Shown here: positions 1 through 12,080 of the stretch, piece by piece
Position numbering within the stretch: the first letter of the stretch is position 1
How the letters are laid out: each line of letters begins with the position of its first letter
DNA from: Viscum album
Lineage: Eukaryota; Streptophyta; Magnoliopsida; Santalales; Viscaceae
DNA: 64,000 nt
Assembly (NCBI GenBank): GCA_963277665.1
Contig: OY728158.1
Span: 596,712,818-596,776,817 of the forward strand
Direction: 5' to 3'
The notes under the pieces: model-generated
The model's database searches: none
What the model was told of the DNA's origin: nothing
What the model saw: the letters and a program-made list of their open reading frames with translations, nothing else
Translations under genes and position numbers: made by a program

Positions 1-306
1 TCATATTAATACGGAAATCATCGCATTTCCTATCACATTGGTTGTTGGGACATGTTCTTCCATTTCCCACCATTAACTAAGAAGATAAATTATAATTAGG
101 GGCTTAAATACTTCACCAATAATCATGAAAAGGAAACATTAAGCATAAAAGGATAAACTTTTAGAATAAAAGTGTATCCTAACTTGTGATCCCCTAGGTT
201 CCAATCTTGGTTATCCATGATCATATATTCTTATAGGAATCTTTATTTTATTTTATCTTTGTTCCTTTAATAATGGTTCATACTAATCTTATGAATTTAC
301 CAAAGC

Positions 307-400
307 ATATCCCCTGGGAGTGTCATAACCAAGAGTACAGCAAGGCCCGTTGTCGTGTACCAGTTCCCGTTAGAGTCTAGCTCAAAGCGGTGTTTTCAGG
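307..400 (-). other. Leader block shared by elements D and A
   Basis: The minus strand here closely matches 37368-37465 on the plus strand. Both contain the words CACCGCTTTGA, CTAGACTC and AACGGGAACTGGT in the same order. In both elements one frame is open across the block and gives similar peptides (with LDSNGNW). It lies between primer site and gag, where packaging signals or a short leader ORF would sit. The block is absent from the corresponding leader of element B. Confidence 0.5.
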
Positions 401-587
401 TTTTACCCCTATGTACATCTGTTCCAGAGCCACCTCTACCTGCTCGTATCCAGACAGGGATGTATTTGCTTGGCAACACCTTACTCAATACTCACCAAAA
501 TATCTGGAAGATTTACTATATTTAAACTTTTATATAGGGTTATTCCTAAAGTTTTCATATCCTAATTTCCACAAATAACTAAACCAT

Positions 588-599
588 CCTTTGATACCA
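588..599 (-). other. Primer binding site of element D
   Basis: Minus strand reads TGGTATCAAAGG, close to TGGTATCAGAGC, the complement of the 3' end of plant initiator tRNA-Met. It sits two bases inside the LTR edge, in the same TATAGTTGGTATC setting as the primer sites of elements A, B and E. Confidence 0.6.
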
Positions 600-779
600 A
601 CTATAGCATCCCTCCCTTTTATAACATAAACTTTTATTTCATTACACAAAACTGAGGATCTTTAAGGTTTAGTGTCTTGGAAACTAGGAACAAAAAAATG
701 AAAACATAAAACAATCTTCTTAAACACTTGAAAGGCTTCTTCTCATGTTCATTATAGGTTCATTACTACATCCCATAAC

Positions 780-2627
780 CTGGGGTCATACATCAAAAGA
801 AAGGGTGAGCAGAAGGCCCAGTAAGGGAAACAAGAGAAACATTTTACATGTGAACTTGAGATACTTCAATAAGGTCATGAAAAGAACTTTGAGGCATGAG
901 AAAGAAATCATGAGGCATTTCATAATAAAAATAACATTTTTCATAACTTGAAGATGTGGCTACATCATTTCACATAGACAATCATGAACATATCACCAAA
1001 GTCCATCCCTAAGGTGTCATTTGAAAATTACCAAGGTTATTCACCAAGGTATCGTGAAAGTTGTAATCTCTAGTGGTTACATCATTACCCAATGCATTGG
1101 AGCGCTATCAGGGCGCACCCTTAAATTTTCCTTTATTATCATGTGAGCCACATATATCATCATCAAAAATTTCATAAATAACCCATAGAGCAAAAAATAA
1201 ATGGGTTTCATTTCATAATCATAATATTTTAAAAACTTCTTTAAAGACATGATCATTACGTCACTTTAAACCCACGGAAGGGGAGAGCGGGTCTCATGTA
1301 TGTAAATCTCAGAACATAAAATAGAACATTTTGATATATATGTGAATACCCCTATATAACTAAGAGCTTTTAGTATTCACTTTATAACATAAAATAATTT
1401 TGATAAAAGAGAGCGGCATTTTGAGACGAAAATTCTGCAGCATAATGGCTATGTTTCGAGGTTTTAGAAAACAGTTAAAAGAGAGGGGACATGGGTCCAA
1501 CATTAATAAATGACCCATAAAACAGTAGAGGGACAGAATATAAGGGATTTAAGAACATGGTAATGAAATTTGAAAATATACCATATGAAATGAAGAACAT
1601 GAAAGGAAGACAAAATAAGATTTCTCTTATGAAAATTCTGCAGCCTAACGGCGTCACATAAACATCAACCAAAAATGAATTGGCAAGATAAAATAGGGTC
1701 TCTCATCATATGAACATAAGAGTACATTATGATAGATTTAGTGATCATACCCCAACATAATAAAAAAGAACTTGAAAGACTTGACTTGAATGTAGATCTT
1801 TGAAAAGGAGAAGGGTGAAAGAATCCCTTAAAAATTCAGCAGCCTAACGGCGTCACTTAAACATCAACAAAAAATGAATTGACAAGATCAAATAGGGTCT
1901 CTCATCATATGAACATAAGATTCCAGTATGATATATATAAAGATCATAACACAACATAATAAAAATGAACTTGAAAGACTTGACTTGAAAGTAGATCTTT
2001 GAAAAAGAGAAGGGTGAAAGAATCCCTTCAAAATTCGGCAGCCTAACGGCGTCACTTAAACTTCAAACAAAATGAATTGATGAGATCAAATAGAGTCTCT
2101 CATCATAATAACATAAAATTTCAGTGTGATAGATATAGATATCATATGCCAACATAATGAAAAGGAACTTTTAAGACTTGACATGTAATTAGAACTTTGA
2201 AAAATGAGAAGGGTGAAAGAACCACTTAAAAATTCGGCAGCCTAACGCCGCCACTTAAAATTTCAAAATACTGAATTGAAGAGATCAAATGGGGTCTCTC
2301 ATCATATGATCATAAAAGATCAGTATGATAAATATAGAGATCATGTCCCAACATAATAAAAAGGAACTTGAAATACTTGACATGAAAGTAGAACTTTGAA
2401 AAATGAGAAAGGTGAACGAATCCCTTAAAAATTCGGCAGCCTAACGGCGCCACATAAACATTCTTAAAACGAAATGATGAGAGTAAGAGGGGGTCTCTCA
2501 TCATGTGAAAATAAAAAGGACAGTATAATGAATATAATATGACCTCCTTCATCATAAGAACATGGGGCATAAAATAATGACATAAAAGAGATCACTTGAA
2601 AAGAAAGAGAGGGGTCGGATCCCTTAC
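780..2627 (-). other. Predicted leader intron inside D LTR
   Basis: On the minus strand the donor reads TTTTAAG|GTAAGGG and the acceptor is a pyrimidine-rich stretch ending GACCCCAG|GTTATGG. GCTCACCCTTT just upstream of the acceptor is shared with the predicted introns in A and B. Length is 1848 nt. The call rests on splice-site consensus and on the equivalent position in three LTR families; no transcript evidence is available. Confidence 0.45.
1380..2570 (-). repeat. 199-bp tandem array with GC hairpin, about 6 copies
   Basis: The phrase CAGCCTAACGGCGTCAC or a close variant recurs at 1641, 1840, 2039, 2238 and 2437, an exact 199-bp step. A worn copy lies at 1438. Each unit also repeats the flanking text (TTTGAAAAAGGAGAAGGGTG, GTCTCTCATCATATGA). 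In the last unit GGCAGCC-TAAC-GGCGCC can fold into a 6-bp stem with one bulged A. The fold is weaker in the other units. The array lies wholly within the predicted LTR intron. Confidence 0.8.
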
Positions 2628-2764
2628 CTTAAAACGTAACTCTTAAAACTCAATGGTTGGGACCTTGAGGGCTTAGGGGCACCTTGGGAGGACTCCTTGG
2701 AAGTTAAGGAGACCAGAACTTCGTTGAGGATGGTTTTGGAGTCGAAAAGATGAGAGGAGGTCTT

Positions 2765-2775
2765 GGTATTTATAG
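2765..2775 (-). promoter_or_regulatory. TATA box of D LTR
   Basis: Minus strand CTATAAATACC is a near-ideal plant TATA box. It is about 140 bases upstream of the predicted splice donor, leaving room for a short leader exon of higher GC. Confidence 0.6.
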
Positions 2776-3001
2776 GGAAAGTGAGGGGACAAGGCATTAA
2801 TGGCCAAGGGACACCTCAAAAGTGGTTTTCTCAAAAGCATGGGCCCTCCCGTGGTACTTCCCATAGAGTTAGGTCACATGGGGACCCCCACACAATAATT
2901 CATCCTCTTTAGTCGACCATCCTTTAAAATATCTGATGACATCATCATGACACAGTTATGATGTCATTAAACATACCGAAACCCTAAAACTGTATTTTTA
3001 C

Positions 3002-3290
3002 TATTCACTGAAAATTCAACTTTCTCAGAAAAATCCCAAAATTTCACATTAACCAAATATCAATGATCTGATTTCAAAAATAAACTCTATTTTATAAAAA
3101 TAATTTTCTAAATATTATTAATTCATTTTTTAAATAAACACACTATTCACCGAAAATTCATTTTTTTCAGAAAAATCCCCAACAATTACCTTAAAATAAT
3201 ATCGATGCTCTGAGTTCAAAAATGTAATCCATTTTATAAAAATATTTTTCTAAATATTTTTAATTTAATTTTTAATTAAAAAACACTATT
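3002..3290 (-). repeat. Duplicated U3 module (about 142 bp, 2 copies)
   Basis: CACTATTCACCGAAAATTCA and the following text recur at about 3000, 3141 and (start only) 3282. The same type of module, CACTATTCATCAGAA or similar, occurs twice in the U3 of B (about 41390 and 41759), and a minus-sense form is near 33673 in A. It is a shared, repeatedly duplicated part of U3. Confidence 0.5.
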
Positions 3291-3720
3291 CACCTAAAAA
3301 AACTAATACATGAATAATAATTTATGAAACTGTTATTTACCCATTTTATTGAATCTCATTACTTAATCTAGGTGTCTAAATTATATTAAAACTTTCTTTG
3401 GGTGAAATTACTAATTCATTTGGTCACCTTACTAATCCTAAGCGTAAAATCACTATTTATAATTTACTATTCCTCAAAAATCATGTTGATCTTATTAGAC
3501 TCTAAATTTTGTGCTGAACATAATTTTAGAAGACCATTTTTTGAAAATCATTACACATTTTTATTTATTTAAGGTTTAAATAAACATTTTTAAAATATCC
3601 TTTCTCTAAAATTCATCAAAAATATGCATACTATATTTATCCGGACATTTGAAAATTCATAAACTTCATCATAAGAAGAAATCCCACTTTTTATTTAAAA
3701 CAAAGGATTACACAAGGCAG

Positions 3721-3990
3721 TTACGGTCTCCTTACATAGCCCCTTATCACACCAGCATAGGACCTAAGTGTAAGGTGTGATAAGGTGAGAGAATCCGAGG
3801 GAGGCTCGGCCAACATCACACGAGTAGTAATTTCTATCAGTTTGAACTTCTCGTGAAGGCGATCCCGTTCTAGCTTCACACGATGAAGTTCAGCTTGGGT
3901 TTGGTCCAGAGCAAAGCCCAGTGGTTCTATCTCCTTCCCAAGTTCTGTTATATGGGCTTCGATCGGTCCAAGAATACTGGGTGAGGCCAT
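3721..3990 (-). CDS. Possible small ORF in D LTR (89 aa, unknown)
   Basis: An 89-residue frame starts at 3990 and ends at 3721, in a patch clearly less AT-rich than its surroundings. The N-terminal half is charged with coiled-coil character (ELGKEIE, QTQAELHRVKLERDRL), and the C-terminal part is basic. It lies in U3 upstream of the TATA box, so an element transcript starting there would not include it. It may be a captured host fragment or chance. I recognise no family. Confidence 0.25.
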   Translation of the reverse strand: MASPSILGPIEAHITELGKEIEPLGFALDQTQAELHRVKLERDRLHEKFKLIEITTRVMLAEPPSDSLTLSHLTLRSYAGVIRGYVRRP

Positions 3991-4225
3991 CGAATCTTCT
4001 TTTTATATTAATTAACCATGATTTCTTGTATTTAGAGACAATAGTCAAAATGTTTAGTTTCCAGTGGTCATATTGACCAATGGTCAAATAACAGTCAAAA
4101 CCCAATAGTCTCATTTTAACTATACTCATGTTAGCAAATGAAACATTTTTTTTGAGTATAAAAATAAAATAAAATTACACATAAAATTATGAAACAAGAT
4201 TTATTTAAAATTTCAGGTCGTTACA

Positions 4226-7200
4226 CATCATCACCTGAGAGGATCCTATGAAAATCAACAATGATTCTAGATCCACCCCATACCACTATGTTGGGGAATT
4301 TTATATTTTAATTATAATCATAGGAATAATCAAATTCTTGATAATAAGAATTAAATACTCAAAAATAGTATCAATAATAGAAATTTGTTGCCCCAAATAG
4401 GCCGCAATCAGTAAGGATGGGGGAAATGTATTCATCAACATCTCCCTAGAGGGAATCATTCTTCTCTAGGTTGGGAGGTAAATATTAATGACTGTAATCC
4501 CATATATTCCTCCCACCACAAAGAAAAACTTCATTATTTAGGGAATATTTAGAAATCATGACCAGAAATTCCATCAAGGCTTGTACTCATAAGTAGGGAT
4601 AGGTGGAGTGCACGAGAAAAAAATCAAAGCCCATCAGGAACAAAATCCAAAACAGACTAATCTGGAAAACATTTTGTGGAAGGACCCCAATACATATACT
4701 ACATAATCATCATATTACATTGAAAGTAATGGGAAAATACCATTTCCCGATACACCTATATGGATTTCATCACCACCAACATGATAAATAATTTGGATCA
4801 AGAAACAGATGTAGGGGACACAGTGTGAAAAACATTCCCTGAGAGGTGGATCTGTATGCACCTACAATGTTTGTACATACTTGGAACCAAAGGGGGATCC
4901 AAAACATGACACCTAAAAACAATGAATTTCCACCATTATTGTGGAATAATACCAAGGATAAAATAAAGGTGTTTCTACATCCCAATCACCACCACAAATA
5001 TTTGATATTCCTTCTTCTTAAGAACAAATGGAATAAGATGAGAATGAGATTCACAATCGCATTCAACTCAATGTGGATTTACTCAAGGGGAACATCCGAA
5101 ATGGGTATCATATTTATAAAGAAAGGAATATTACTCTACCCATACATTTGGGAAGATCCGGTCCACATGAAAAAGTGACATTTAAGAATCATACCACCAT
5201 CACATCCAAGTAGCTAGTCGAATTAAATGAGAAATCGAAAATGATCACAAATTCCATCCATTATGGTGATATATTATCTATCTCTTGAGAAATCATTCAG
5301 TATTCACAATAATTGAGAGTTAGTCGAAGAATAAAATAGGTCCACCTCATCAAGAACCACATGATCCCTATAGATGGGAGGAATCTCAGACTACAGTACT
5401 TATGGAACTTCCCAATTCCATTGAGTCCCAGGTTACCCAAATATAATATAGGGAAGAGAGGCATGGACTTGTGTAGCCTAAAATAATCCATATCTTGAAT
5501 GGGTTGATAGAAATTTTCTCCTGCTTATTTTCAGGAATACATCCTTATCCATATTTGACAGTTTAGGATACCCTGACCAAAATCTCAATCACTTCATATC
5601 CTAATGTTTTCCGATGACGGACCGTCAAGAATAGTAGGTACTGAACAAGATGATGAGTTTTTTACATACTTTGATAGGAACATCCAATTTTTTTAACATC
5701 TTCCTTCTAGTAGGATTCGGTGTCAGATAGGAATTACTTCATTGTCAAATCCTTTACTCATTTAGCTACACATTTGAGAAAATGAAAATCATAGACCTAA
5801 ATAACTATGATCAATGTAAAGATGAGAGGGTGTATGAATCTATATCTAGATGGAAGGGTTTAACCAATTAAGTCATGATCCCCCTATTGTAAGGAATATT
5901 GATGAAATAAACATTGACAACATCATATAAGAGCTAAAAACACCTATGATACCAAAGAAGTATCTATGTGAGGTTCTTGAGTTCACATAATTGAAATAAC
6001 ACATGGAAGACATCATTAAGTGAACCCAAGATAAATCTTTGCTCATGACTTCAGCATAGAGGAAAAATAACAGCAAGGTAGATCATTCCATTATTACTCT
6101 CATTCTAGTAGTAGTGCACATCCAAGCACCTAACCAGGACCCCAAACACTCAGTACCTCTTATCGAGTAGCAGCAAACTCACAATATCACACACGTAAAA
6201 GCTAAAAGAGACCAAGGTCACCTGGGATTTGAGTAATGGATGAATAAATCCCCCTCCTTCTAAAAAGAACAATCCCCTAGTTATTTCCTTATAGAAATGG
6301 ATATTAACTTTCCCAATCTACCACATCCTAGGAAGACTTATGTGGAAAATATCACTAATAATGTTGACTGCATCCCTCTCCCTATAAGGTTTATTCATAA
6401 CATCTATAAGTTTTTAATCATTAAATACATTCTCCAAATCTTGTTTATTGAAAGGTGATGTTGGATAACTCTCTAGAGTAGGTGACCTGTATAACTATTT
6501 CTTATTGAAAAGAAGTGGCTGATTAAAACATGGTTTCATATAGGATTGGATAAATGATCTAAAACTAGATGATTCAGAAATAAGTTGATTAGGATCATGC
6601 CAGTCAGAGAGAAAATATTCACATAACCACAATTGTTCAACCACATAAAATGTTTACATTGATTGTTTCCCAATATTGGACATTATTTCTAGATAAATGA
6701 AGATATATATGAGGAAGAGTTATATTTTTCTCCTATATAATAATTGAATCTTGTAGATTTCTTCCCTACAATATCAAAAGTACATAAACAACCCCCCAAA
6801 TAGAACCCTCATTAGATGAAGATCATATATTTGGTCCTGTAATTTTGATCCACGTGGAATACCCCATCTTAGATGAAGAATATTTTTCCCAAAATGAGTT
6901 CTATGCACCTATCTAGGAAATAGGAGGCTACATGCGCAATAACCAAGGATACTAGGGAAAGCATGGGTCAGGTCAGACCCAATATTGTGTCCACATCCCC
7001 AAAGAGTATGTCTATGTAGTTATGAAATTTGGTAAAGTGCTCCAGAAATCCCAATCGATATGTGGAGGTTCATTAGAACCCTAAAACGGTCATTTATATA
7101 TACTATTATTACATTACTTACTAGTGGGAGTGCGATCATTTTATTATACTAGATAACAGGGAAGGCCAACATGACTCGTTCAACTAGAATTAGATTCTCC

Positions 7201-8300
7201 TCCAACCAATGTATAAGAACTAGGCCCACAAAATTGAAATTAATTATCTCTTGATCCACATAATAAAGAGACAATCCACCTTGGGATGAATAGACCTATA
7301 TATCAAAATCATGACATTATGAAATATCTAGTGGCCTTCCCAGTAAATCTATCAATCCTCGAAGCACATCAAATTAAAAATAAACTAATGGATTCACTTG
7401 TTTATGCCCTAAAAATAAAATTTTATTTTAAGATAGAAGTTGTTGTGGGTGTGGTCTATTGAGTAGAGACCATGTCAATTGATGTCGAGGTCACCATCTC
7501 ATTCATAGAGTAGGATTAAGGTTCACCAAGAGTCCATCACAAATTGGTAGTAACCCAAAATGTTGCGCAATTATTTAAAGAGAATGGAAAGATCTCTTCA
7601 GTCTTAACATAGAGAGTGAGAGAGACCAAAATGGGTGATTGATCATATATGCTACAGACAAGATGTGAAACATTATAGTAGATTCATAGAGTATGATTAA
7701 GATGTGAAAGATCTCATAATTGTTGGAAAGACACTTTTCAATGAAACCCCATGGGAGCCGAAAACCTTTTTGATTTATTTACCATGTATAACTATTGCGG
7801 GTGAAACCTATATCCATACGACCCTTGAGATCCATAAAATAAAAAATAAATTAAATTGTCATTGAGAGGTAAAGTGCCCTACCATTTCTTTTCATTAGGA
7901 TCCACTATAATGTTAAAATCGATTCAGACTAACCACTATGGGTCACCCTTAGTTGAAAGCTTCAAGAGCATTCCATAAAGGTTATATTTTCTAGGAATCA
8001 AATATACCATACATAAAGGAGACAAACATGGGTAGAGAACATGTAGATATTTTAGTGGTGATAATCTAATCTGAGGCTTGATTCATATTCACATACGTTA
8101 GAGAATTCTAGAAAATCCAGATATACTGGTTAATATGATCTTCATGCGCGAAAGTATTTAATTTGTTTCTACTTGAAAATTCTCTTATTTTAGAGCAAGG
8201 CCACCTGGGTTCCAGAACTACCACAATATATAAATTATCAGACTGTCATTCATTAGCTAAAAAATAGGTGTCTTCCATAAAACCTAGGACACAATCATTC
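4226..8300. other. Unassigned decayed DNA, probably G gag/pro region
   Basis: No frame longer than about 110 residues exists, and none shows a family motif I trust. Short plus-strand stretches around 5.7-6.2 kb could be a worn gag, by position only. No primer site or LTR edge was found after 4225. I see no RNA gene or array here. Confidence 0.3.
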
Positions 8301-9189
8301 CAAATGAGGATAAAGATCATTGATATCGAGTGTACCTATTTTTGGAACCATAAGGCATGGAATTTGTGCTTTGAAGAGGACAGTGGAGACTAATCCCTTT
8401 TTAATGAGATCATGTCCATCTCACAGACTATTTAGGGGAGGCATTATCCATAGTCGGTGTAGTAGGATCTTGGTTACACGTACTAGTTTGGGAGACCAAC
8501 AACTTCATAGGGGGTAAAGTTATAGGAGGGGGATCATTTCTAGGGTACTTCTCAACAAACTAAGGAGTTAAAATGGATAAAGAAAATATAGGGAGAATCT
8601 GGATACAAAACTGGTCAAAGAAACCAAGAGCTTCATGGTAGGGGGCTCCGTGAAAGGGGACTCCAAATACTGAGGAGAAATAGAGCTGAAAATCGGTACA
8701 CATGAGGCATTATTAGTAGGATGAAGGAGCCTGATTGGACCTCTGGGGATAAAATCCATCTCTTTATAGGGACATATAAGTAATGGAGAATAAATATAAG
8801 CTGACATGTTAGCAGTCCTCGTACGTTTGGAACTTCAATTGCGATGAATATAGGAAGCATTCCAGATGCTTTCTTTTGTTGGATCCATGATGGGGACCAA
8901 GGCTAGGAAAGGATATTCCAGGATAGGTGGTGGGAAGGTGGCAAGAAGTTCAGGCTTAAGGGAACACATGCCATCAGTGGAATGAGGGGTGGGGGAAACT
9001 CTGACAGCAGATATAGGGGAACAAAAACTAGGATTTTAGGGGAGGCATGAAAAAAAGATTGCAAAGAGGAAGAGAACCCTATAAGAAGTATTAGAAGTGG
9101 CACGCCCTAATCAACTCAATTCATCCTACAAATTGTAATGGAGTGACCTTGAAGTTGGAAGAATGAAAAGAATCTAGGGTATGAGGGAA

Positions 9190-9837
9190 TTATAAGAGGA
9201 TAAGACCCAAAAAAAGGGTCCTACAAAGGAAGATAGATTTAGTCCAAGAGGGGGATATAAATATCCACATGAATGAAAATATGATCCACTGAGGACTGTT
9301 ATATATTAACAATTCGATTACCACATAATGAAATTTCCCCAAGGAGTTACCAGTGTCCATTAGAAAATCCCTATTTAGGTACGGTAGGGTAAGGCCCAAG
9401 AGTTTAACCCAAATAGCCACACAATCCGAGTCTATTATATGATGAACATCCATTGACCACAAGGAGATAATTAACCACCACATGCCAATAGACCGAGGAT
9501 CTTTTCTCCACACTTAGATAAAATTAAAGGAAACATTATACCCTTAGAGGTTTTAGGTAGACTCGATAATTTCAACATTTTATAGGATCTGATTGAAAAT
9601 GGTTCCCTGATAAACCTTAACATGATTTTAACCATCAAAAAATTTGGGTATATAGAAGGGGACTTTTATCATAAAAATATGACAATTCACGGGTACGATA
9701 ATCATGAGAAAAGACCTATTCGGAAGGTCCAGAAAAAAGCTCAATTTGGGGATCTCATATGTAATAATGATTTTATTGTTATCCAATAAGACACCACATA
9801 CAGTGTCCTTATCTGTAGGAACTGGCTCCAAAGACAC
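9190..9837 (-). pseudogene. DUF4283-like fragment (LINE ORF1-type), broken
   Basis: Two minus-strand frames (9628-9837 and 9190-9513), with stops between, read in the order of a DUF4283 domain. First comes a hydrophobic strand segment, then HVKVY, then after a gap AIWVKLLGLTLPYLN and TGNSLGKFHYV. The last two match the VWVRLPGLPL and IGNxLGxF pattern typical of this domain. DUF4283 is common in ORF1 of plant L1-type LINEs and in related host zinc-knuckle proteins. No downstream endonuclease or RT was found on this strand, so it is a fragment inserted in G. Pattern match by eye only. Confidence 0.4.
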
Positions 9838-10619
9838 ATGGTGGTACCCTGAACATTCTCTCAGTGTTTAAAAAACCCCATCGATAGAAATGTTGACATA
9901 CTACATGGATGTAGTGTACCCTTCAAGAGATGTAAAGTCATAGATACTAAATAAAATATGTAAGCAAAACAACCAATTGTTGATGAAGATATCTATATTT
10001 CATCCCCTAATGGCTTGGGGTCCACCCCTAAAAATACATGGGGTATGATTGATAGAGACTACGTTCTAGTTGTGGAAATTGAACTAATCCCATATTTCCA
10101 AAGCCTTTCAGTTCCCTGTGAAAATGTAAAAGGTTAATAACTATACAATATCTTGACAATTATTTTTATAGTTGGGGATGATAATACCTTTTCGTATGGC
10201 CTCTCTCACCTGTACAATTAAAAATATGCCCCTAGATTTTTGACTACATATAAAAATCCTACCAAAGACTCAGAGGTGGGATACGAAGTGGATGACCTCC
10301 GGAATTCCCCTAACACATTTGAGGAAGGTTTCTCCACTACCATTCAAGAACTTATGTTGGTAAATAGAGGTGTAGAAGAATACCTATGTCCTTTACTGAT
10401 TAGTTATTCCACACCTATCTAAGATAAATATATACACACAAATTTATTAAGTTTGACTGATATGTATTCTGGTAGAATTATATATAAATTCCTAGACTGA
10501 ATCCAGATGTGAAAACACATAATATTGGCTTACTCAAAGACTATGGAGGCTTGAAGAATAAATATAGGATGATGCACCATTACCATGATACTAATTTAGA
10601 TGAGGAAATTTAAAAATAT

Positions 10620-11060
10620 ATCAAATAAAACTTTTCTTAAAAGTGAAATACCCAATATGGATTTTAAACATTGTCCCTATCAAGAACAATAAGGGAAGGA
10701 TTAGGGTTTGAATTGATTTTAGAGAAACTAATTTACACTACCCAAAATAAAAAATCACATTAACATTAATGAATCTCTTGATGGATGAAACTACAAGATT
10801 CATTGACATTTCTTTAATGAATGAGTATTTAAGGTATAATCAGATAAAGACGGACCCTGAAGATGAATAATCTACTGCCCTTAGAGGACTAAAAGGGATA
10901 TTATGCTATCAAGTCATATCCTTTGTCTTAACGAATGCTCATGCCACTTATCAACACACTATGCATAAAATAATAAATCCCACCCATGGAAGAATATTTG
11001 AATGTTTTTTTAACTACTTGGTTATCATATCTTGACTGTGGGGTGATCACTTCACAGATC
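10620..11060 (+). pseudogene. Reverse transcriptase remnant of element G
   Basis: Conceptual translation gives NIVPIKNNKGRIRV, IDFRETN, YNQIKTDPEDE and NAHATYQHTMHKI in the order of RT motifs 1 to 4 of Ty3/gypsy. The usual forms are NIVPVxKKxGKIRVCIDFRDLN, YNQIxMxPEDE and NAGATYQRxM. Stops interrupt it at several points. The position of the catalytic YVDD box (near 11.01 kb) reads FNYL, so the enzyme is dead. RNase H and integrase traces follow downstream as in Tat-type elements. Confidence 0.7.
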
Positions 11061-11859
11061 ATCAAAAATTATTCAAAAAGTTGTGATTGATTAGTATGAA
11101 GATGAATTTGATGAAATGCCATTTCAAAGTAACATAGTGAAAGTTCCTTGGATTTATGGTACACCACCATTGTATCAAGGTCGAACTAGAAAAAAACTAT
11201 TTCTATTCTAGTATGATCACCCCCACCCATGAATATCCAGTATCATAGGTAAATCTATAGGAACCAAACCTAAATTCAGTGTCTCATAGCCATCATGGCT
11301 ATAAACTCTATCCCCTTCTCCATGATAATGGAGAAGGGAAACATCTATCGATTGTATTTGGACTTTCAATAAGACTGTGAAAGTATCTTCAATTCCTGAT
11401 GTACCCACCAGCTCATATACCACAGTTGGAATTAAATCGACTCATATAATTTTTTGACTCTATGGAATGGTGACTTGGATCCGTTATCACATAGAATAAT
11501 TATTCAAGGAGTGATAATTGTCACTAATACATATTTTGAATGATGTTAGGTAATGAGACCCAATATTCTGATGTAGATAAGAACTACTTATCACAAATAC
11601 GTGTAGTAGAAAATATCAGACATTACTTTCAAAACCAAGAATTCCATATGGTATATCGTATTGGTCATATTAGGTAAATAATTTCCCATCCCATGTTGAT
11701 TGGGTGTCTGGAATTGATTAGTGATAATTTTTTAACAATACGATATTCTGTTCTTATCACAAGATGATGTGAAAGGGAACACCCTGATTGATTTCCTCAT
11801 CGAACATTCTACCTTTGAAAGTACACCAATGGAAACTAAACTACTTGATAATGAGGTGT

Positions 11860-12080
11860 TATATACCTATGACACTCCTCATACATGGAAGATGTATTTT
11901 GATGGATCTTCCAAAGTCAAATTCAAAAAAGGGTAGAAAATATAATGATCGATCAAGTTGGATTAGAGATTGAATTTTTTTTCTCTAGACAAAGAAATAT
12001 TTCCCTATTATTTCCCATTATCCATAGGCTGTATAACAAGGCATAATATAAATCTCTCATCGCTAGCTTAGTACTGGTAT
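11860..12080 (+). pseudogene. RNase H remnant of element G
   Basis: TWKMYFDGSSK is visible near 11.88 kb and matches the WxMYFDGSS opening of the archaeal-type RNase H found in Tat-clade elements. The following text drifts and contains stops. It comes about 0.8 kb after the RT, as expected. Confidence 0.5.

Larger units (their letters stand above)
1..601 (-). mobile_element. Element D internal region, 5' part (partial)
   Basis: Read on the minus strand, this follows the D primer site and is the start of D's internal region, cut by the window edge. It holds a leader block shared with element A (307-400) but no gag motif that I can recognise. D is therefore an LTR element whose coding part lies to the left of the window. 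The lineage (chromovirus like A and B) is inferred from the shared primer site, leader block and LTR architecture. Confidence 0.55.
602..4225 (-). mobile_element. Element D 5' LTR (about 3.6 kb)
   Basis: On the minus strand the LTR starts TGTAACGACCTG at 4225 and ends ...CTATA at 602, next to the primer site. TGTAACRMCC is the usual start of plant Ty3/gypsy LTRs. In transcription order it holds U3 with a duplicated module, a TATA box (2765-2775), a short leader exon, and a predicted intron (780-2627) with a 199-bp tandem array. The partner LTR is outside the window, so the left target-site duplication cannot be checked. Sequence after 4225 belongs to an older element into which D inserted. 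Confidence 0.65.

Noticed and set aside
1380..2570. CRISPR-like spaced repeats
   Set aside because: The 199-bp unit repeats throughout, with no unique spacers, and lies in a plant LTR.
4846..5178. 110-residue plus-strand frame
   Set aside because: It has low-complexity His/Asn/Lys content, no recognised domain and an antisense frame of similar quality. I could not support it as a gene.
8568..9103. Overlapping minus-strand frames of 66-79 residues downstream of the DUF4283-like fragment
   Set aside because: They are hydrophobic, Leu/Pro-rich, mutually overlapping frames with no motif. They may be LINE ORF1 tail or chance.
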